The position numbers and the translations under genes were made by a program. A model generated the notes under the pieces. The model saw only the letters and a list, made by a program, of their open reading frames with translations, searched no databases and was not told the DNA's origin. 51,070 bases of DNA from an uncultured Prevotellaceae bacterium (GTDB lineage: Bacteria > Bacteroidota > Bacteroidia > Bacteroidales > Bacteroidaceae): positions 1 through 51,070 of the forward strand of contig CAMVDV010000023.1 in assembly GCA_947166305.1 (NCBI GenBank), in the 5' to 3' direction. Of this stretch, positions 1 to 8,697 are shown piece after piece (position 1 is the first letter of the stretch; each line of letters starts with the position of its first letter).

Positions 1-66
1 ACACGTTAGTAAATCGCAAACTACACGTTAGTAAATCGCAAACTACACGTTAGTAGTTTGTCATGT
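1..66. repeat. 22-nt register array a (TTAGTAAA word)
   Basis: Three consecutive 22-nt units start at 1, 23 and 45. The first two are identical (core ACACGTTAGTAAATCG followed by CAAACT) and the third has a changed second half. The array sits at the left edge, beyond the 3' end of gluQ, so its full length is unknown. Confidence 0.85.
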
Positions 67-98
67 TCGTGATGAGCATGTTGCCATTGCTCTGCAAC

Positions 99-1064
99 TT
101 ATTGGCTTTCACAATGGATGTCTTCGGTCGGGACCTTCTGCCAGGAGAAAAGGGGCAGGAGGTCCTGTGGTTTTGCAGGAGTGGGGGAGGGGAGAAGGCC
201 GGCAAGGTAAGCTAAAAAACCTACGATTTCATCGGGATTTTTATGTTTTTGGCGAAGCTCTGAGAGGTCGAGCGAACGGTCGCGCTTGCAGAGGCGCTGA
301 CCGTTTTCGTTGATTAAAAGTGGATGATGATAATAAAAAGGTGAAAAGGTGAAAGGGTGAAAAGGTGAAAATGACGCAATGGTCTGGTGCAAGTGAATCT
401 GCTGCGGCGTGCTCAAGAGGAGGTCGCGACCTCGCACAACCTCCGTGATGCCCATCAACGCATCATCTACCACAACGGCCAACTGATAAGCCCATGCTCC
501 GTCTTTTCGCCTAAGGATGTAGTCGCCACAATGCTTCGCGAGGTTCACTTGTTGCTCGCCGTAGTGACCATCTATGAACTTTATGTCCTCGTCCGGCACG
601 ATGAAACGTATGGCATGCGGCCTGTTTTTGTCCATTTCATCGGGAGTTTTGCCTCTGCACGTGCCAGCATAAACGATGCGTCCATCTGTTTCGTGCGGTG
701 CGCTGGAGGCCATGATGTCGGCCCGCGTGCAGTAGCAAGGATAGGTGAGACCAGCATCGGTCAGGAGCTTGAGGTAGTGAGCGTAGATGTCCGACCGCTG
801 GCTTTGCCACACGACCTCACCGTCCCAAGGCAGCCCGAGCCACTGCAAATCGTCCATCAACTGCAGGGCAAACTCGCGTCGCGACCTGTCAGGGTCGATA
901 TCTTCTATGCGGAGGAGCCACCAGCCTCCCTTGCTTTTCACCGAAAGCCACGAGAGAAGCGCACAGAACACGTTGCCCAAATGCATACGGCCCGTGGGCG
1001 ACGGAGCAAAACGACCTGTAGCATAATTATATGAAACGCACACAGTTATTATTATTTTAACCAC
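99..1064 (-). CDS. gluQ: Glutamyl-Q tRNA(Asp) synthetase (GluQ-RS)
   Basis: A paralogue of the glutamyl-tRNA synthetase catalytic core that lacks an anticodon-binding domain. The family attaches glutamate to the queuosine base at position 34 of tRNA(Asp). Visible marks are the RFAPSPTG start of the Rossmann fold, the class I HIGH-like HLGN, a zinc-type cysteine set (CYC, then GTC about 25 residues later) and a KMSKS-like KRDRS near residue 260. The 321-residue length is usual for the family. The N-terminus is uncertain: the only upstream start in frame is GTG at 1062-1064, which lies in a repeat, and the first 15 or so residues look non-native. Residues about 232-243 (FSPFHPFTFSPF) are encoded by an 8-nt tandem repeat, at a variable place before the KMSKS loop. 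No operon partner is evident. Confidence 0.88.
   Translation of the reverse strand: MVKIIITVCVSYNYATGRFAPSPTGRMHLGNVFCALLSWLSVKSKGGWWLLRIEDIDPDRSRREFALQLMDDLQWLGLPWDGEVVWQSQRSDIYAHYLKLLTDAGLTYPCYCTRADIMASSAPHETDGRIVYAGTCRGKTPDEMDKNRPHAIRFIVPDEDIKFIDGHYGEQQVNLAKHCGDYILRRKDGAWAYQLAVVVDDALMGITEVVRGRDLLLSTPQQIHLHQTIASFSPFHPFTFSPFYYHHPLLINENGQRLCKRDRSLDLSELRQKHKNPDEIVGFLAYLAGLLPSPTPAKPQDLLPLFSWQKVPTEDIHCESQ
337..372. repeat. 8-nt tandem repeat inside gluQ
   Basis: Four copies of AAAAGGTG (one reads AAAGGGTG) lie inside gluQ. Similar 7-8-nt tracts occur in the gaps at 7205-7260, 23385-23415 and 45295-45340, so this intergenic-type tract has become coding. With a period of 8, three units restore the frame. 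Confidence 0.8.
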
Positions 1065-1186
1065 GAATTACACGAATTACACGAATTGACTACGTCCTCA
1101 ACGCTGCGAAAATTCGTGTAATTCGTGCAATTCGTGGTAATTTTTCTCATGCTAAATTTGTGCAATTCGTGTAATTCGTGGTTAGA
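1057..1186. repeat. Inverted AATTACACG-type repeat
   Basis: TAACCACGAATTACACGAA on the left, with 9-nt iterations, is mirrored by AATTCGTGTAATTCGTGC and a second copy ending AATTCGTGGTTAG on the right. It fills the whole gap between gluQ and the prenyl synthase gene and overlaps the putative GTG start of gluQ. Confidence 0.8.
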
Positions 1187-1220
1187 AAAAATATTGATAG
1201 AAGTAAAATTCTATTTGTAA

Positions 1221-2192
1221 TCAAAGTTTTCTTTCCGCGACGAAGGCGGCGAGGAGGTGCAGGGAGCGGGTAATTTCCGGGTCGCGCGAGTCGTCGATCA
1301 GGCCGTCGGCCATGCCTTGCATGTCCTTCATGTGCCATTGCGCATAGTCGAGTCCGCCCTCGCTCCGAGCGAAGTTCTGTAGCTTTTGAATCTCTGCGTC
1401 GGTGGCCTTACGCCGTCTAATCTTCAGTGCCAACTGTTTCATCGAGACATCGTCGGTGTGGATGACGGCATAGAGGGCAGGCAGCGTGAGCTTTCCTTCC
1501 CGCATATCATTGCCAACGGGCTTGCCCACCTCGGTCGTTCCGTAATCGAAAACATCGTCGCGCAACTGGAAAGAAATGCCGATGAGCTTGCCGAACTGTG
1601 CCAACTTCTCTGCCTCCGCCTCGCTTCCGCCTGCTGCAAGGGCACCCAGTCGGGCACAGGCCGAGAAGAGACTTGCCGTTTTCTTGGCGATGACGTCGAA
1701 GTAGGAAGCCTCGGAGAAGGTGTCGGAATCCATGTCGCTCAGCTGCAGAAGTTCGCCGTCGGCGAGTGCCTGACCCACCTGTGAGATGCAGCGAAAGATG
1801 CGGACGTCGCCCGTCTGGGCAGCACATTCCAAGGCCTTGGAGAGGATGAAGTCGCCGCAGAGAACGGCCACTTGGTTGGTCATGAAGGCCGGCAGCGAGG
1901 GCAGTCCACGCCGACGGTCGCTTTCGTCCACGACATCGTCGTGCACGAGGGAGGCGGTATGGAGCATCTCGAGAGCCTGAGCCACAAGCAGAACATTGCT
2001 GTTGACGCTGCCCACCATGCGTGCCGCAAGGAGCGTCAGCAGCGGTCGGAGCTGTTTGCCCGGGGCCTCGAGGAGGTGGGCGATGGCTTTTTCGAGCAGC
2101 GGGTTCTGGCTGAAGAGTGTTTGGCGGAATGCTTCGTTGAACTGGGTTAATTCCGTCGCAACAGGGGCTTTTATCTTGTCGAGTACGTCCAT
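1221..2192 (-). CDS. Polyprenyl (octaprenyl-type) diphosphate synthase
   Basis: A trans-isoprenyl diphosphate synthase of 323 residues, a normal length. It condenses isopentenyl diphosphate onto an allylic diphosphate to make the side chain of menaquinone or a related carrier. Both aspartate-rich motifs are present: DDVVD at 85-89, followed by the RRRG patch, and DDVFD at 212-216. KQLRP (46-50) is the substrate-binding lysine region. Chain length cannot be settled from sequence by eye; an octaprenyl (IspB-like) product is the usual assignment in Bacteroidales. A TAnnTTTG element on the minus strand (TAATTTTG, 2212-2219) lies about 20 bp before the ATG. The gene is divergent from polA, sharing an 89-bp gap. 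Confidence 0.9.
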   Translation of the reverse strand: MDVLDKIKAPVATELTQFNEAFRQTLFSQNPLLEKAIAHLLEAPGKQLRPLLTLLAARMVGSVNSNVLLVAQALEMLHTASLVHDDVVDESDRRRGLPSLPAFMTNQVAVLCGDFILSKALECAAQTGDVRIFRCISQVGQALADGELLQLSDMDSDTFSEASYFDVIAKKTASLFSACARLGALAAGGSEAEAEKLAQFGKLIGISFQLRDDVFDYGTTEVGKPVGNDMREGKLTLPALYAVIHTDDVSMKQLALKIRRRKATDAEIQKLQNFARSEGGLDYAQWHMKDMQGMADGLIDDSRDPEITRSLHLLAAFVAERKL

Positions 2193-2281
2193 TTATCTCA
2201 TCTTTAGGGTGCAAAATTACATAAAAAAGTGCTTCTTTCATATTTTTTCCGTACTTTTACGTCACAAAAGGACTGAAAAAG

Positions 2282-4846
2282 ATGCAAACACTCTACTTAT
2301 TGGATGCTTACGCACTGATTTATCGTGCTTATTATGCCTTTATAAAGAACCCGCGCATCAACTCCAAGGGTGAGAACACTTCGGCCGTCATGGGCTTTGT
2401 GAACACGCTGGAGGAGGTGATTCAGAAGGAGAAGCCGTCTCACTTGGGTGTGGCTTTCGACCCTCACGGCCCGACGTTTCGCCACGAAGCCTACCCTGAG
2501 TATAAGGCTCAGCGCGAGGAAACGCCCGAGGGCATCCGTTTTGCCGTGCCGTTCATCAAGGAGATTCTGGCTGCCATGCACATCCCCGTGCTCGAGGTTC
2601 AAGGGTATGAGGCGGACGATGTCATCGGGACGCTGGCCCGTCAGGCCGACGAAATGGGCATAGACACCTTTATGATGACGCCCGACAAGGACTACGGACA
2701 GCTCGTCACACCGCGCGTCCGTCAGTATCGCCCTGCTGTTGGACGCAACAGCGAGGCAGAGATTCTGGGGCCTGCACAGGTGGAAAAGAAGTGGGGCCTC
2801 ACGTCGCCCCGGCAGGTTATCGACATGCTTGGACTGATGGGCGACGCCGTGGACAACATTCCTGGCTGCCCTGGCGTGGGCGAGAAGACGGCGCAGAAGC
2901 TCATCCAGGAGTTCGGGAGCATCGAGAACCTGCTGGAGAACACCGACAAGCTGAAGGGAGCACTGAAGCTGAAAGTGGAGCAGAACGCAGAACAAATCAA
3001 GCAGAGCAAGTGGCTGGCCACCATCAATCAAGAGGTGCCCATACAGCTCGACATGAATCTCCTCGAGATGAAAGAGCCGGACCAGGACAAACTTCAGCAG
3101 CTCTACGCACGCCTGGAGTTCCGCCGCAGCCCGCTCTTCTCGCAGAAAAAGGCAGAAGAGAAGCAGCCGGAGCCGCAGAGAAATGCCGACGGCTCGGCAC
3201 AGCTCGACCTCTTCAGCACTGTCTCTCCCGACCCTCAGAAGGCTGAGGAGAAACCTGCCGAAGGGCCCGTCCAGCTCGACCTCTTCAGCCAACCGCAAAC
3301 GCCGCACGCGACGATCGACAACGCCGCACGCGACGATGCCAGTCGCCGCACGCTAAATCAGCAATCGTCGCAGGCGACGTTGGCGGCCGACCCCTTCGTC
3401 GTCACAGAAGACGGTGTGGTGGGGCACAATCTGAAACAGCACTGGCAGGAACTCAAGGCACAGCATCTCACCGACCGCCCGATGTTCGACACCGAGATAG
3501 CCCACTACATCCTGCACCCCGAGATGCGCCATTATTACGACTATCTGCTGACAATCTACAGTTGTTCCGACGTCCTGCAGCTGCGCCTCAAGCTCGAGGA
3601 AGAGCTTCACAAAGAAGGGCTTTGGACACTCTTCCACGACATCGAGATGCCCCTCATGCCCGTGCTGGCCGAAATGGAAGCGGCAGGCGTGATGATAGAC
3701 ACCGAAGGACTGAAGGAGACCAGCCGCCTCTTCACCCGTCAGTTGCTGGACCTGGAGCAGGAAATCCACCAGATGGCAGGCATCAACTTCAACATCGCCA
3801 GCCCGAAGCAAGTGGGCGAAGTGCTCTTCGACACACTCCATCTCGACTCCAAGGCTAAGAAGACCAAGAAGGGACAGTACGTAACGAACGAAGAAGTGCT
3901 TGAAGCCCTCCGACGGAAGCACCCTATTGTCGGCAAGATACTCGACTACAGAGGACTGAAGAAGCTGCTGGGAACCTACATAGATGCCCTGCCAAGTCTC
4001 ATCAATCCACGCACGAACCACATCCACACCTCGTTCAACCAGACCGTCACCGCTACAGGGCGACTGTCCTCGTCGAACCCCAACCTGCAGAACATCCCCG
4101 TGCGCGACGCCCAAGGCAAAGAGGTGCGAAAGGCCTTCATCCCCTATCCGGGCGAACTCTTCTTCAGTGCCGACTACAGCCAGATAGAGCTGCGCATCAT
4201 GGCGCACCTCAGCGAGGATGCCAATCTCATTGAGGCTTTCATCGAAGGCAACGACATCCATGCGGCCACGGCTGCAAAAATCTTCAAGAAACCCATTGAG
4301 GAAGTCACCTCCGACGAACGCCGGAAAGCCAAGACAGCCAACTTCGGCATCATCTATGGCATCAGTGCTTTCGGCCTCGCCGAACGCATGGGTGTGTCGA
4401 GAACAGAGGCCAAACAACTCATCGACGAGTATTTCCAGACCTATCCGGGCGTGAAGGAATACATGGACAAGAGCATCAAGATGGCTCGCGAACGCGGTTT
4501 CACGGAGACCATCTTCGGCCGACGTTGCCAGCTGCCCGACATCAACTCCAACAACTCCGTGGTTCGCGGCTACGCAGAACGCAACGCAATCAATGCCCCG
4601 ATACAGGGCTCGGCAGCCGACATCATCAAGATAGCCATGATACGCGTCTTTAGGCGAATGAAGGCGGAGGGTTTGAAATCGAAGATGATCCTGCAGGTGC
4701 ACGACGAACTTAACTTCTCAGTCCTGCCCGAAGAAAAGGAGAAACTCCAGCAACTCGTCATCGAAGAAATGCAAGGAGCAGCACAGCTTCGGGTCCCACT
4801 CATCGCAGACTGCGGCTGGGGCGCCAACTGGCTCGAAGCACACTGA
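2282..4846 (+). CDS. polA: DNA polymerase I with degenerate proofreading domain
   Basis: Family A polymerase that fills Okazaki and repair gaps. The N-terminal 5' nuclease covers residues 1-290 (LLDAYALIYRAYYAF, YEADDVIGTLA, DKDYGQLV). The C-terminal polymerase, from about 450 to the end, carries the A, B and C motifs: DYSQIELRIMAHLS, RRKAKTANFGIIYGIS and LQVHDELNF. The middle domain is short. The first exonuclease motif (DTET-type) is missing, and only remnants resembling exo II and III remain (GHNLKQHW; IYSCSD), so 3'-5' proofreading is probably lost. Total length is 854 against about 930 in common homologues. The linker has two QLDLF peptides (307-311, 331-335) that fit the beta-clamp pentapeptide, followed by about 30 residues encoded by 22-nt repeats (3300-3387). 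Confidence 0.95.
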   Translation: MQTLYLLDAYALIYRAYYAFIKNPRINSKGENTSAVMGFVNTLEEVIQKEKPSHLGVAFDPHGPTFRHEAYPEYKAQREETPEGIRFAVPFIKEILAAMHIPVLEVQGYEADDVIGTLARQADEMGIDTFMMTPDKDYGQLVTPRVRQYRPAVGRNSEAEILGPAQVEKKWGLTSPRQVIDMLGLMGDAVDNIPGCPGVGEKTAQKLIQEFGSIENLLENTDKLKGALKLKVEQNAEQIKQSKWLATINQEVPIQLDMNLLEMKEPDQDKLQQLYARLEFRRSPLFSQKKAEEKQPEPQRNADGSAQLDLFSTVSPDPQKAEEKPAEGPVQLDLFSQPQTPHATIDNAARDDASRRTLNQQSSQATLAADPFVVTEDGVVGHNLKQHWQELKAQHLTDRPMFDTEIAHYILHPEMRHYYDYLLTIYSCSDVLQLRLKLEEELHKEGLWTLFHDIEMPLMPVLAEMEAAGVMIDTEGLKETSRLFTRQLLDLEQEIHQMAGINFNIASPKQVGEVLFDTLHLDSKAKKTKKGQYVTNEEVLEALRRKHPIVGKILDYRGLKKLLGTYIDALPSLINPRTNHIHTSFNQTVTATGRLSSSNPNLQNIPVRDAQGKEVRKAFIPYPGELFFSADYSQIELRIMAHLSEDANLIEAFIEGNDIHAATAAKIFKKPIEEVTSDERRKAKTANFGIIYGISAFGLAERMGVSRTEAKQLIDEYFQTYPGVKEYMDKSIKMARERGFTETIFGRRCQLPDINSNNSVVRGYAERNAINAPIQGSAADIIKIAMIRVFRRMKAEGLKSKMILQVHDELNFSVLPEEKEKLQQLVIEEMQGAAQLRVPLIADCGWGANWLEAH
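3300..3387. repeat. 22-nt register array inside polA
   Basis: Four units start at 3300, 3322, 3344 and 3366 with the word CGCCGCACGCG, the same word as the intergenic arrays at 24604, 31111 and 38792. It is read in frame as polA residues about 340-369, directly where the exo I motif would be expected. Confidence 0.85.
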
Positions 4847-4850
4847 GGCA

Positions 4851-4961
4851 ATTCATAATTCTTAATTCATAATTCATAATTATATTTTCGCTTGACTTTC
4901 GTTCAGAACAGCCAAGGGCGTAGCCTAATTATGAATTATGAATTACAAATTATGAATTATC
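4851..4961. repeat. 7-nt (ATTCATA / ATTATGA) tracts
   Basis: AT-rich tracts of 7-nt iterations lie at both ends of the gap between the convergent polA and antiporter genes. ATTCATA words run downward on the left and ATTATGA words on the right, so the two sides can pair as a long hairpin. Confidence 0.7.
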
Positions 4962-7199
4962 TTAAATTGCCATTTCGAGCATAGAGAGGTCGGCTTCTTC
5001 GCCTACTATCCACACGATGTCGCCTTGCTGGAACTGACGTTTTGCCTGCACGATGCCCAAATGCCCGTTTTCATCTTCCACGCCGACCACCATGCAGTTG
5101 TACTTCTTGCGGAAGTCGATGTCCTGAAGCGTCTGCCCTATGAGCGGACTGCTCTCGCCGAGGCGCAGCGAGACGAGCGTCATGCTGTGCTCATCCTTGT
5201 TCCGTTCCTGCACGGACAACACTTCCTGTTCGCTCCTCGAGCGCAAGCTTTCTATCGACTCAATGCCTGCCACCACCTCCAACTCGTCGCCGGGATAGAT
5301 GCGATGATTGCCGCCGGGGATGTTTATCCTGTGACCCGAACGGATAATCGACACGATGTGAATGCGGTCGGTACGGCCAAAGTGAAGCTGAGCAAGCGTC
5401 TTGCCGCCCCATTTGGAGTGCTGCGGAACCTTCACTCGCCCTATCTGAAGGTCTTTGCCCCGCAGTTTGCGACCATAGCCCAACGTGGCCTTTTGCTCGC
5501 GCAAACGCAAGTTGTGCTTGAAAGTGCGCTCCACCTTGATGCTAATGAACTTGACAATTCGGCTTGCCACAATCAGCAAGAGGACTGCAAGACTGATTAG
5601 AAGTTTCCATCCCCACCAGAAGGACGACAGAAACTCCACTACATTATATATAATAATGAAGCCGAAGAGGAATTTTCCGAACAGCACAAGATGCATGAGG
5701 AAAGCATTCGTCTTGCCCGACGAAACGAGAAATTTCTTCTCGATGCTGTGGTTCTTTCGCATCACGATAGGCCGGATGCACGGTGCAAGCAGCAGCAACG
5801 ACAGCACCATGCACAGCAGGTTGCCATAGTATTCACCCAAGAAATGCTTGCACAGCGGCAGCAGAGTGGCAAGGCTGAACAGTTCAAGCGCCACGATTAT
5901 CGTGGTGTAAGCCGCCGTTTGTGCTATTACCTCAGTGATGAAACGCTGCCAAGCCTCCGATGTTTCCGAGCGTTTCTCCTTGACTTCAGACAGCATCTTG
6001 CCATGCTTCACGATGGAGTTTAGCTTGCTGCTCATCGACTTCTCGATGCGCGAAGCAGCCAGAGGAGCCAGCTTGATGCTGTAGGGAGTGAGAAAGGTAG
6101 TGATGATGCTGACCGCCACGACTACAGGATAGAGGAAATTGCTGGTGACGCCAAGCTCTTGTCCAAGGCCTGCGATGATGAAAGCAAACTCACCTATCTG
6201 TACCATAGAAAAGCCGCTACGGACGGAAGTCTGTATGTTTCCGCTTGCCGCAAAGAAGCTGAGACTGCCGAAGAACATTTGTCCCAACACGACGGCAAGC
6301 GTCAGGACAAGTATCGGAAGCCAGTATTCCACCAAAACTGAAGGCTCAACCATCATGCCTACTGAGACAAAGAAGACCGCTCCGAAGAGGTCGCGAAGCG
6401 AACTGACACCTTTCTCGATGTTCTCCGCCTCGAGTGTTTCGGCCAGAATGCTGCCCATCATGAATGCTCCGAAAGCAGGACTGTAGCCCACCTCCTTGGC
6501 AGAAACGGCCAGGAAGAAGCAAAGTCCCACCGACACCACAAGCAGCGTCTCGCTGTTGATGTAGCGTCTCGCCTTGCGCAAGAGCAGAGGAATGAAGTAG
6601 ATGCCAAGCATGAACCATAGCAACAGGAAGAAGCCAAGCTTCATGAGGCTCTTGATGAGTTCCGTGCCTTCAAACGTTCTGCTCACGGCCAACGCGCTCA
6701 ACATCACCATAAGAAGGATGCCGAGAATGTCTTCTAAGATGAGAACTGAGATGACACCTGAGGCAAAACGCTTCGTCCTAAGCCCAAGATCGTCGAATGC
6801 CTTGTAGATGATTGTGGTGGAACTCATGCTGAGCATTCCGCCCAGGAAGAGTTTGTCCATGCTACTCCACCCGAACAGCGATGCCACCATGCCGCCTACG
6901 CCTATCATGCAGCCCATCACCATCAGGGCTGTGATGATGGGTTTCATGCCCATCTTCACTATCTTCTTGAACGAAAACTCCAGTCCGAGGCAGAACATAA
7001 GGAAGATGACTCCTATCTGGCTCCACTCCTCGATGCCCTCCACGCTGCTCACAGATGGCGTGTACGTCATGTGCGGACCGGCAAGGAATCCTGCCACGAT
7101 GTAGCCAAGCACAAGCGGCTGCTTGAGTTTCTTGAAGATGATAGTGACGATGCTTGCCACAACGAGGATGTAGGACAAGTCTGTAATCAGCGAAGACAA
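4962..7199 (-). CDS. CPA2-type cation/proton antiporter with two RCK-C domains
   Basis: An inner-membrane monovalent cation/H+ exchanger of 745 residues. Residues 1-390 form the Na_H_Exchanger membrane core, with many hydrophobic helices and the stretch GVIFLMFCLGLEF early on. A second membrane part follows at about 420-540. Two C-terminal TrkA_C/RCK_C-like regulatory domains follow at about 580-660 (IGRVKVPQ..W.G.TL) and 670-745 (SPLIGQTLQDIDFRKKYN). There is no TrkA_N nucleotide-binding domain, so this differs from classical KefB/C. The best start is TTG at 7197-7199: there is no ATG upstream, and the next methionine lies well inside the membrane core. The upstream gap consists of short TTAAAAGG iterations. 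The ion (K+ or Na+) cannot be decided. Confidence 0.85.
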   Translation of the reverse strand: MSSLITDLSYILVVASIVTIIFKKLKQPLVLGYIVAGFLAGPHMTYTPSVSSVEGIEEWSQIGVIFLMFCLGLEFSFKKIVKMGMKPIITALMVMGCMIGVGGMVASLFGWSSMDKLFLGGMLSMSSTTIIYKAFDDLGLRTKRFASGVISVLILEDILGILLMVMLSALAVSRTFEGTELIKSLMKLGFFLLLWFMLGIYFIPLLLRKARRYINSETLLVVSVGLCFFLAVSAKEVGYSPAFGAFMMGSILAETLEAENIEKGVSSLRDLFGAVFFVSVGMMVEPSVLVEYWLPILVLTLAVVLGQMFFGSLSFFAASGNIQTSVRSGFSMVQIGEFAFIIAGLGQELGVTSNFLYPVVVAVSIITTFLTPYSIKLAPLAASRIEKSMSSKLNSIVKHGKMLSEVKEKRSETSEAWQRFITEVIAQTAAYTTIIVALELFSLATLLPLCKHFLGEYYGNLLCMVLSLLLLAPCIRPIVMRKNHSIEKKFLVSSGKTNAFLMHLVLFGKFLFGFIIIYNVVEFLSSFWWGWKLLISLAVLLLIVASRIVKFISIKVERTFKHNLRLREQKATLGYGRKLRGKDLQIGRVKVPQHSKWGGKTLAQLHFGRTDRIHIVSIIRSGHRINIPGGNHRIYPGDELEVVAGIESIESLRSRSEQEVLSVQERNKDEHSMTLVSLRLGESSPLIGQTLQDIDFRKKYNCMVVGVEDENGHLGIVQAKRQFQQGDIVWIVGEEADLSMLEMAI

Positions 7200-7204
7200 G
7201 GCGG

Positions 7205-7265
7205 TATAAATTAAAAGGTTAAAAAGTTAAAAGTTAAAAGGTTAAAAAGTTATTTCTTAAATTAA
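7205..7265. repeat. TTAAAAGG-type 7-8-nt tract
   Basis: About seven TTAAAAG(G) iterations fill the gap between the nadA stop and the antiporter start. The tract is of the same class as those in gluQ and before cysS. Confidence 0.75.
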
Positions 7266-7277
7266 AAAGCTAAAGTA

Positions 7278-8264
7278 CTATTTGCTCAGTTCGAGCATAC
7301 GGTTGATGCACTTGACAGCTTGCTCCGATGTCTGCTTGTCCACCTTCACTTCTGGCCATTCGTAGCGCAGACAGTTGTAGAGTTTCTCCATGGTAATCAG
7401 CTTCATGTAGTTGCATTCGTTGCAGGCACAGGTGCTGTCGTCGGGCGGTGCGGGCAGGAAGACCTTGTCCGGGCAGGCCTGCTGCATCTTGTGGAGGATG
7501 CCGCTTTCAGTGGCTACGATGAATTCCTTGGCTTCGTCTTCCTGGCTGAACTTGAGCAAGGCGGCCGTGCTTCCCACCTTGTCGGCCACCTTGACAACGG
7601 GTCCCTTGCATTCGGGATGCACAAGTATCTTGGCTTGAGGATGTTTTTCTTTCAGTTCGAGAATGCGTGTGAGGCTGAATTTCTCGTGAACGTGGCACGC
7701 ACCGTCCCACAAGACCATCTTCCGGCCTGTGATGGAATTGATGTAGTTGCCAAGGTTGCGGTCGGGACCAAACACTATCTTCTCGTCCTTGGGCAGGGAG
7801 TTTACTATCTTCAGTGCGTTGCCGCTGGTGACCACGATGTCCGTGAGCGCCTTGATGGCAGCAGTCGTATTGACGTAGCTGATGACGGTGTGGTCCGGGT
7901 GCGCCTTCACGAACTCGGCGAACTCAGGTGCCGGACAGCTCTCTGCCAGCGAGCAGGTGGCATTCAGGTCGGGCACGAGCACCTTTTTCTCCGGGCAGAG
8001 TATCTTGTTTGTCTCGCCCATGAAGTGTACGCCACACATCACGATGATGTCGGCATCCGTCTTTGCCGCCTGCTGAGCCAAGGCAAGACTGTCGCCAACG
8101 AAGTCGGCCGTGTCCTGAATCTCAGGCTGTGTGTAGTAGTGCGCCATGATGACGGCATTCTTCTCTTTGGCCATGCGGCGTATCTCATCGCGCAAGTTAG
8201 TCCCGGCAGGCACCGGCTCGGTCACATATCCTGCCTGCATCCATTTTTCACAATTGTCAACCAT
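7278..8264 (-). CDS. nadA: Quinolinate synthase
   Basis: An iron-sulfur enzyme that condenses iminoaspartate with dihydroxyacetone phosphate to give quinolinate for de novo NAD synthesis. The family fingerprint is clear. Cys77 lies in MCGVHFMGETNKILCPEK, a second cluster cysteine in HPECKGP and the third in the CACNEC segment near residue 285. NAVIMAHYYTQPEIQ at the N-terminus is the first substrate-binding repeat. The 328-residue length is normal. Its partner nadB lies at 31278-32942 on the other strand and is not linked. The 5' end faces the DnaA-box-rich gap, diverging from the TrmH gene. Confidence 0.95.
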   Translation of the reverse strand: MVDNCEKWMQAGYVTEPVPAGTNLRDEIRRMAKEKNAVIMAHYYTQPEIQDTADFVGDSLALAQQAAKTDADIIVMCGVHFMGETNKILCPEKKVLVPDLNATCSLAESCPAPEFAEFVKAHPDHTVISYVNTTAAIKALTDIVVTSGNALKIVNSLPKDEKIVFGPDRNLGNYINSITGRKMVLWDGACHVHEKFSLTRILELKEKHPQAKILVHPECKGPVVKVADKVGSTAALLKFSQEDEAKEFIVATESGILHKMQQACPDKVFLPAPPDDSTCACNECNYMKLITMEKLYNCLRYEWPEVKVDKQTSEQAVKCINRMLELSK

Positions 8265-8697
8265 CTTTTTTATTATTATTTCTTTTTTAATTTATTTATA
8301 AATATAATAGAAGATGAAGATTATACGTGGTGGATAAGTTTATAACTTTTTGCCCATTCCATCGTAAATTTTCTTATTAACCGTTCTTCAACAATTTTTC
8401 GTTTCTTATCAACACGCCCCTGCTGTTGCATCCGCTTTGCTGTCAGCGGAGTTAAGCAGAAGTAGGGCAGAGGTTATCCACATCTATTGATAACTGCAAA
8501 GTTAATAATTTTCGCCGAAACAGCATCTTGATAACTCTATTTTTTTCTGTTGAAAGATATTTTATAATGAATAATAGGTGTGGATAAAGTCTTGCGGAGT
8601 GCCTTTTCCGGTGAATTGTGTGAATAAGTGTGGATATCCTTCCAAAGTTATCAACAATAATTGTTAACTTTGCACGCTGAATGAGCGAAAGAAGTTT
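8265..8697. other. Candidate chromosomal replication origin (oriC)
   Basis: An AT-rich 433-bp gap between divergent genes with a dense set of DnaA boxes. Two match TTATCCACA exactly (8474-8482; reverse form TGTGGATAA 8579-8587). At least five differ by one base: 8329-8337, 8406-8414, 8619-8627, 8629-8637 and 8648-8656. Two AT tracts, 8285-8311 and 8530-8576, could serve as unwinding regions. No reading frame here looks like a gene. dnaA is not in the window, but the origin is often separate from dnaA in this phylum. The assignment is inference from box density; a GC-skew switch would confirm it. Confidence 0.72.
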
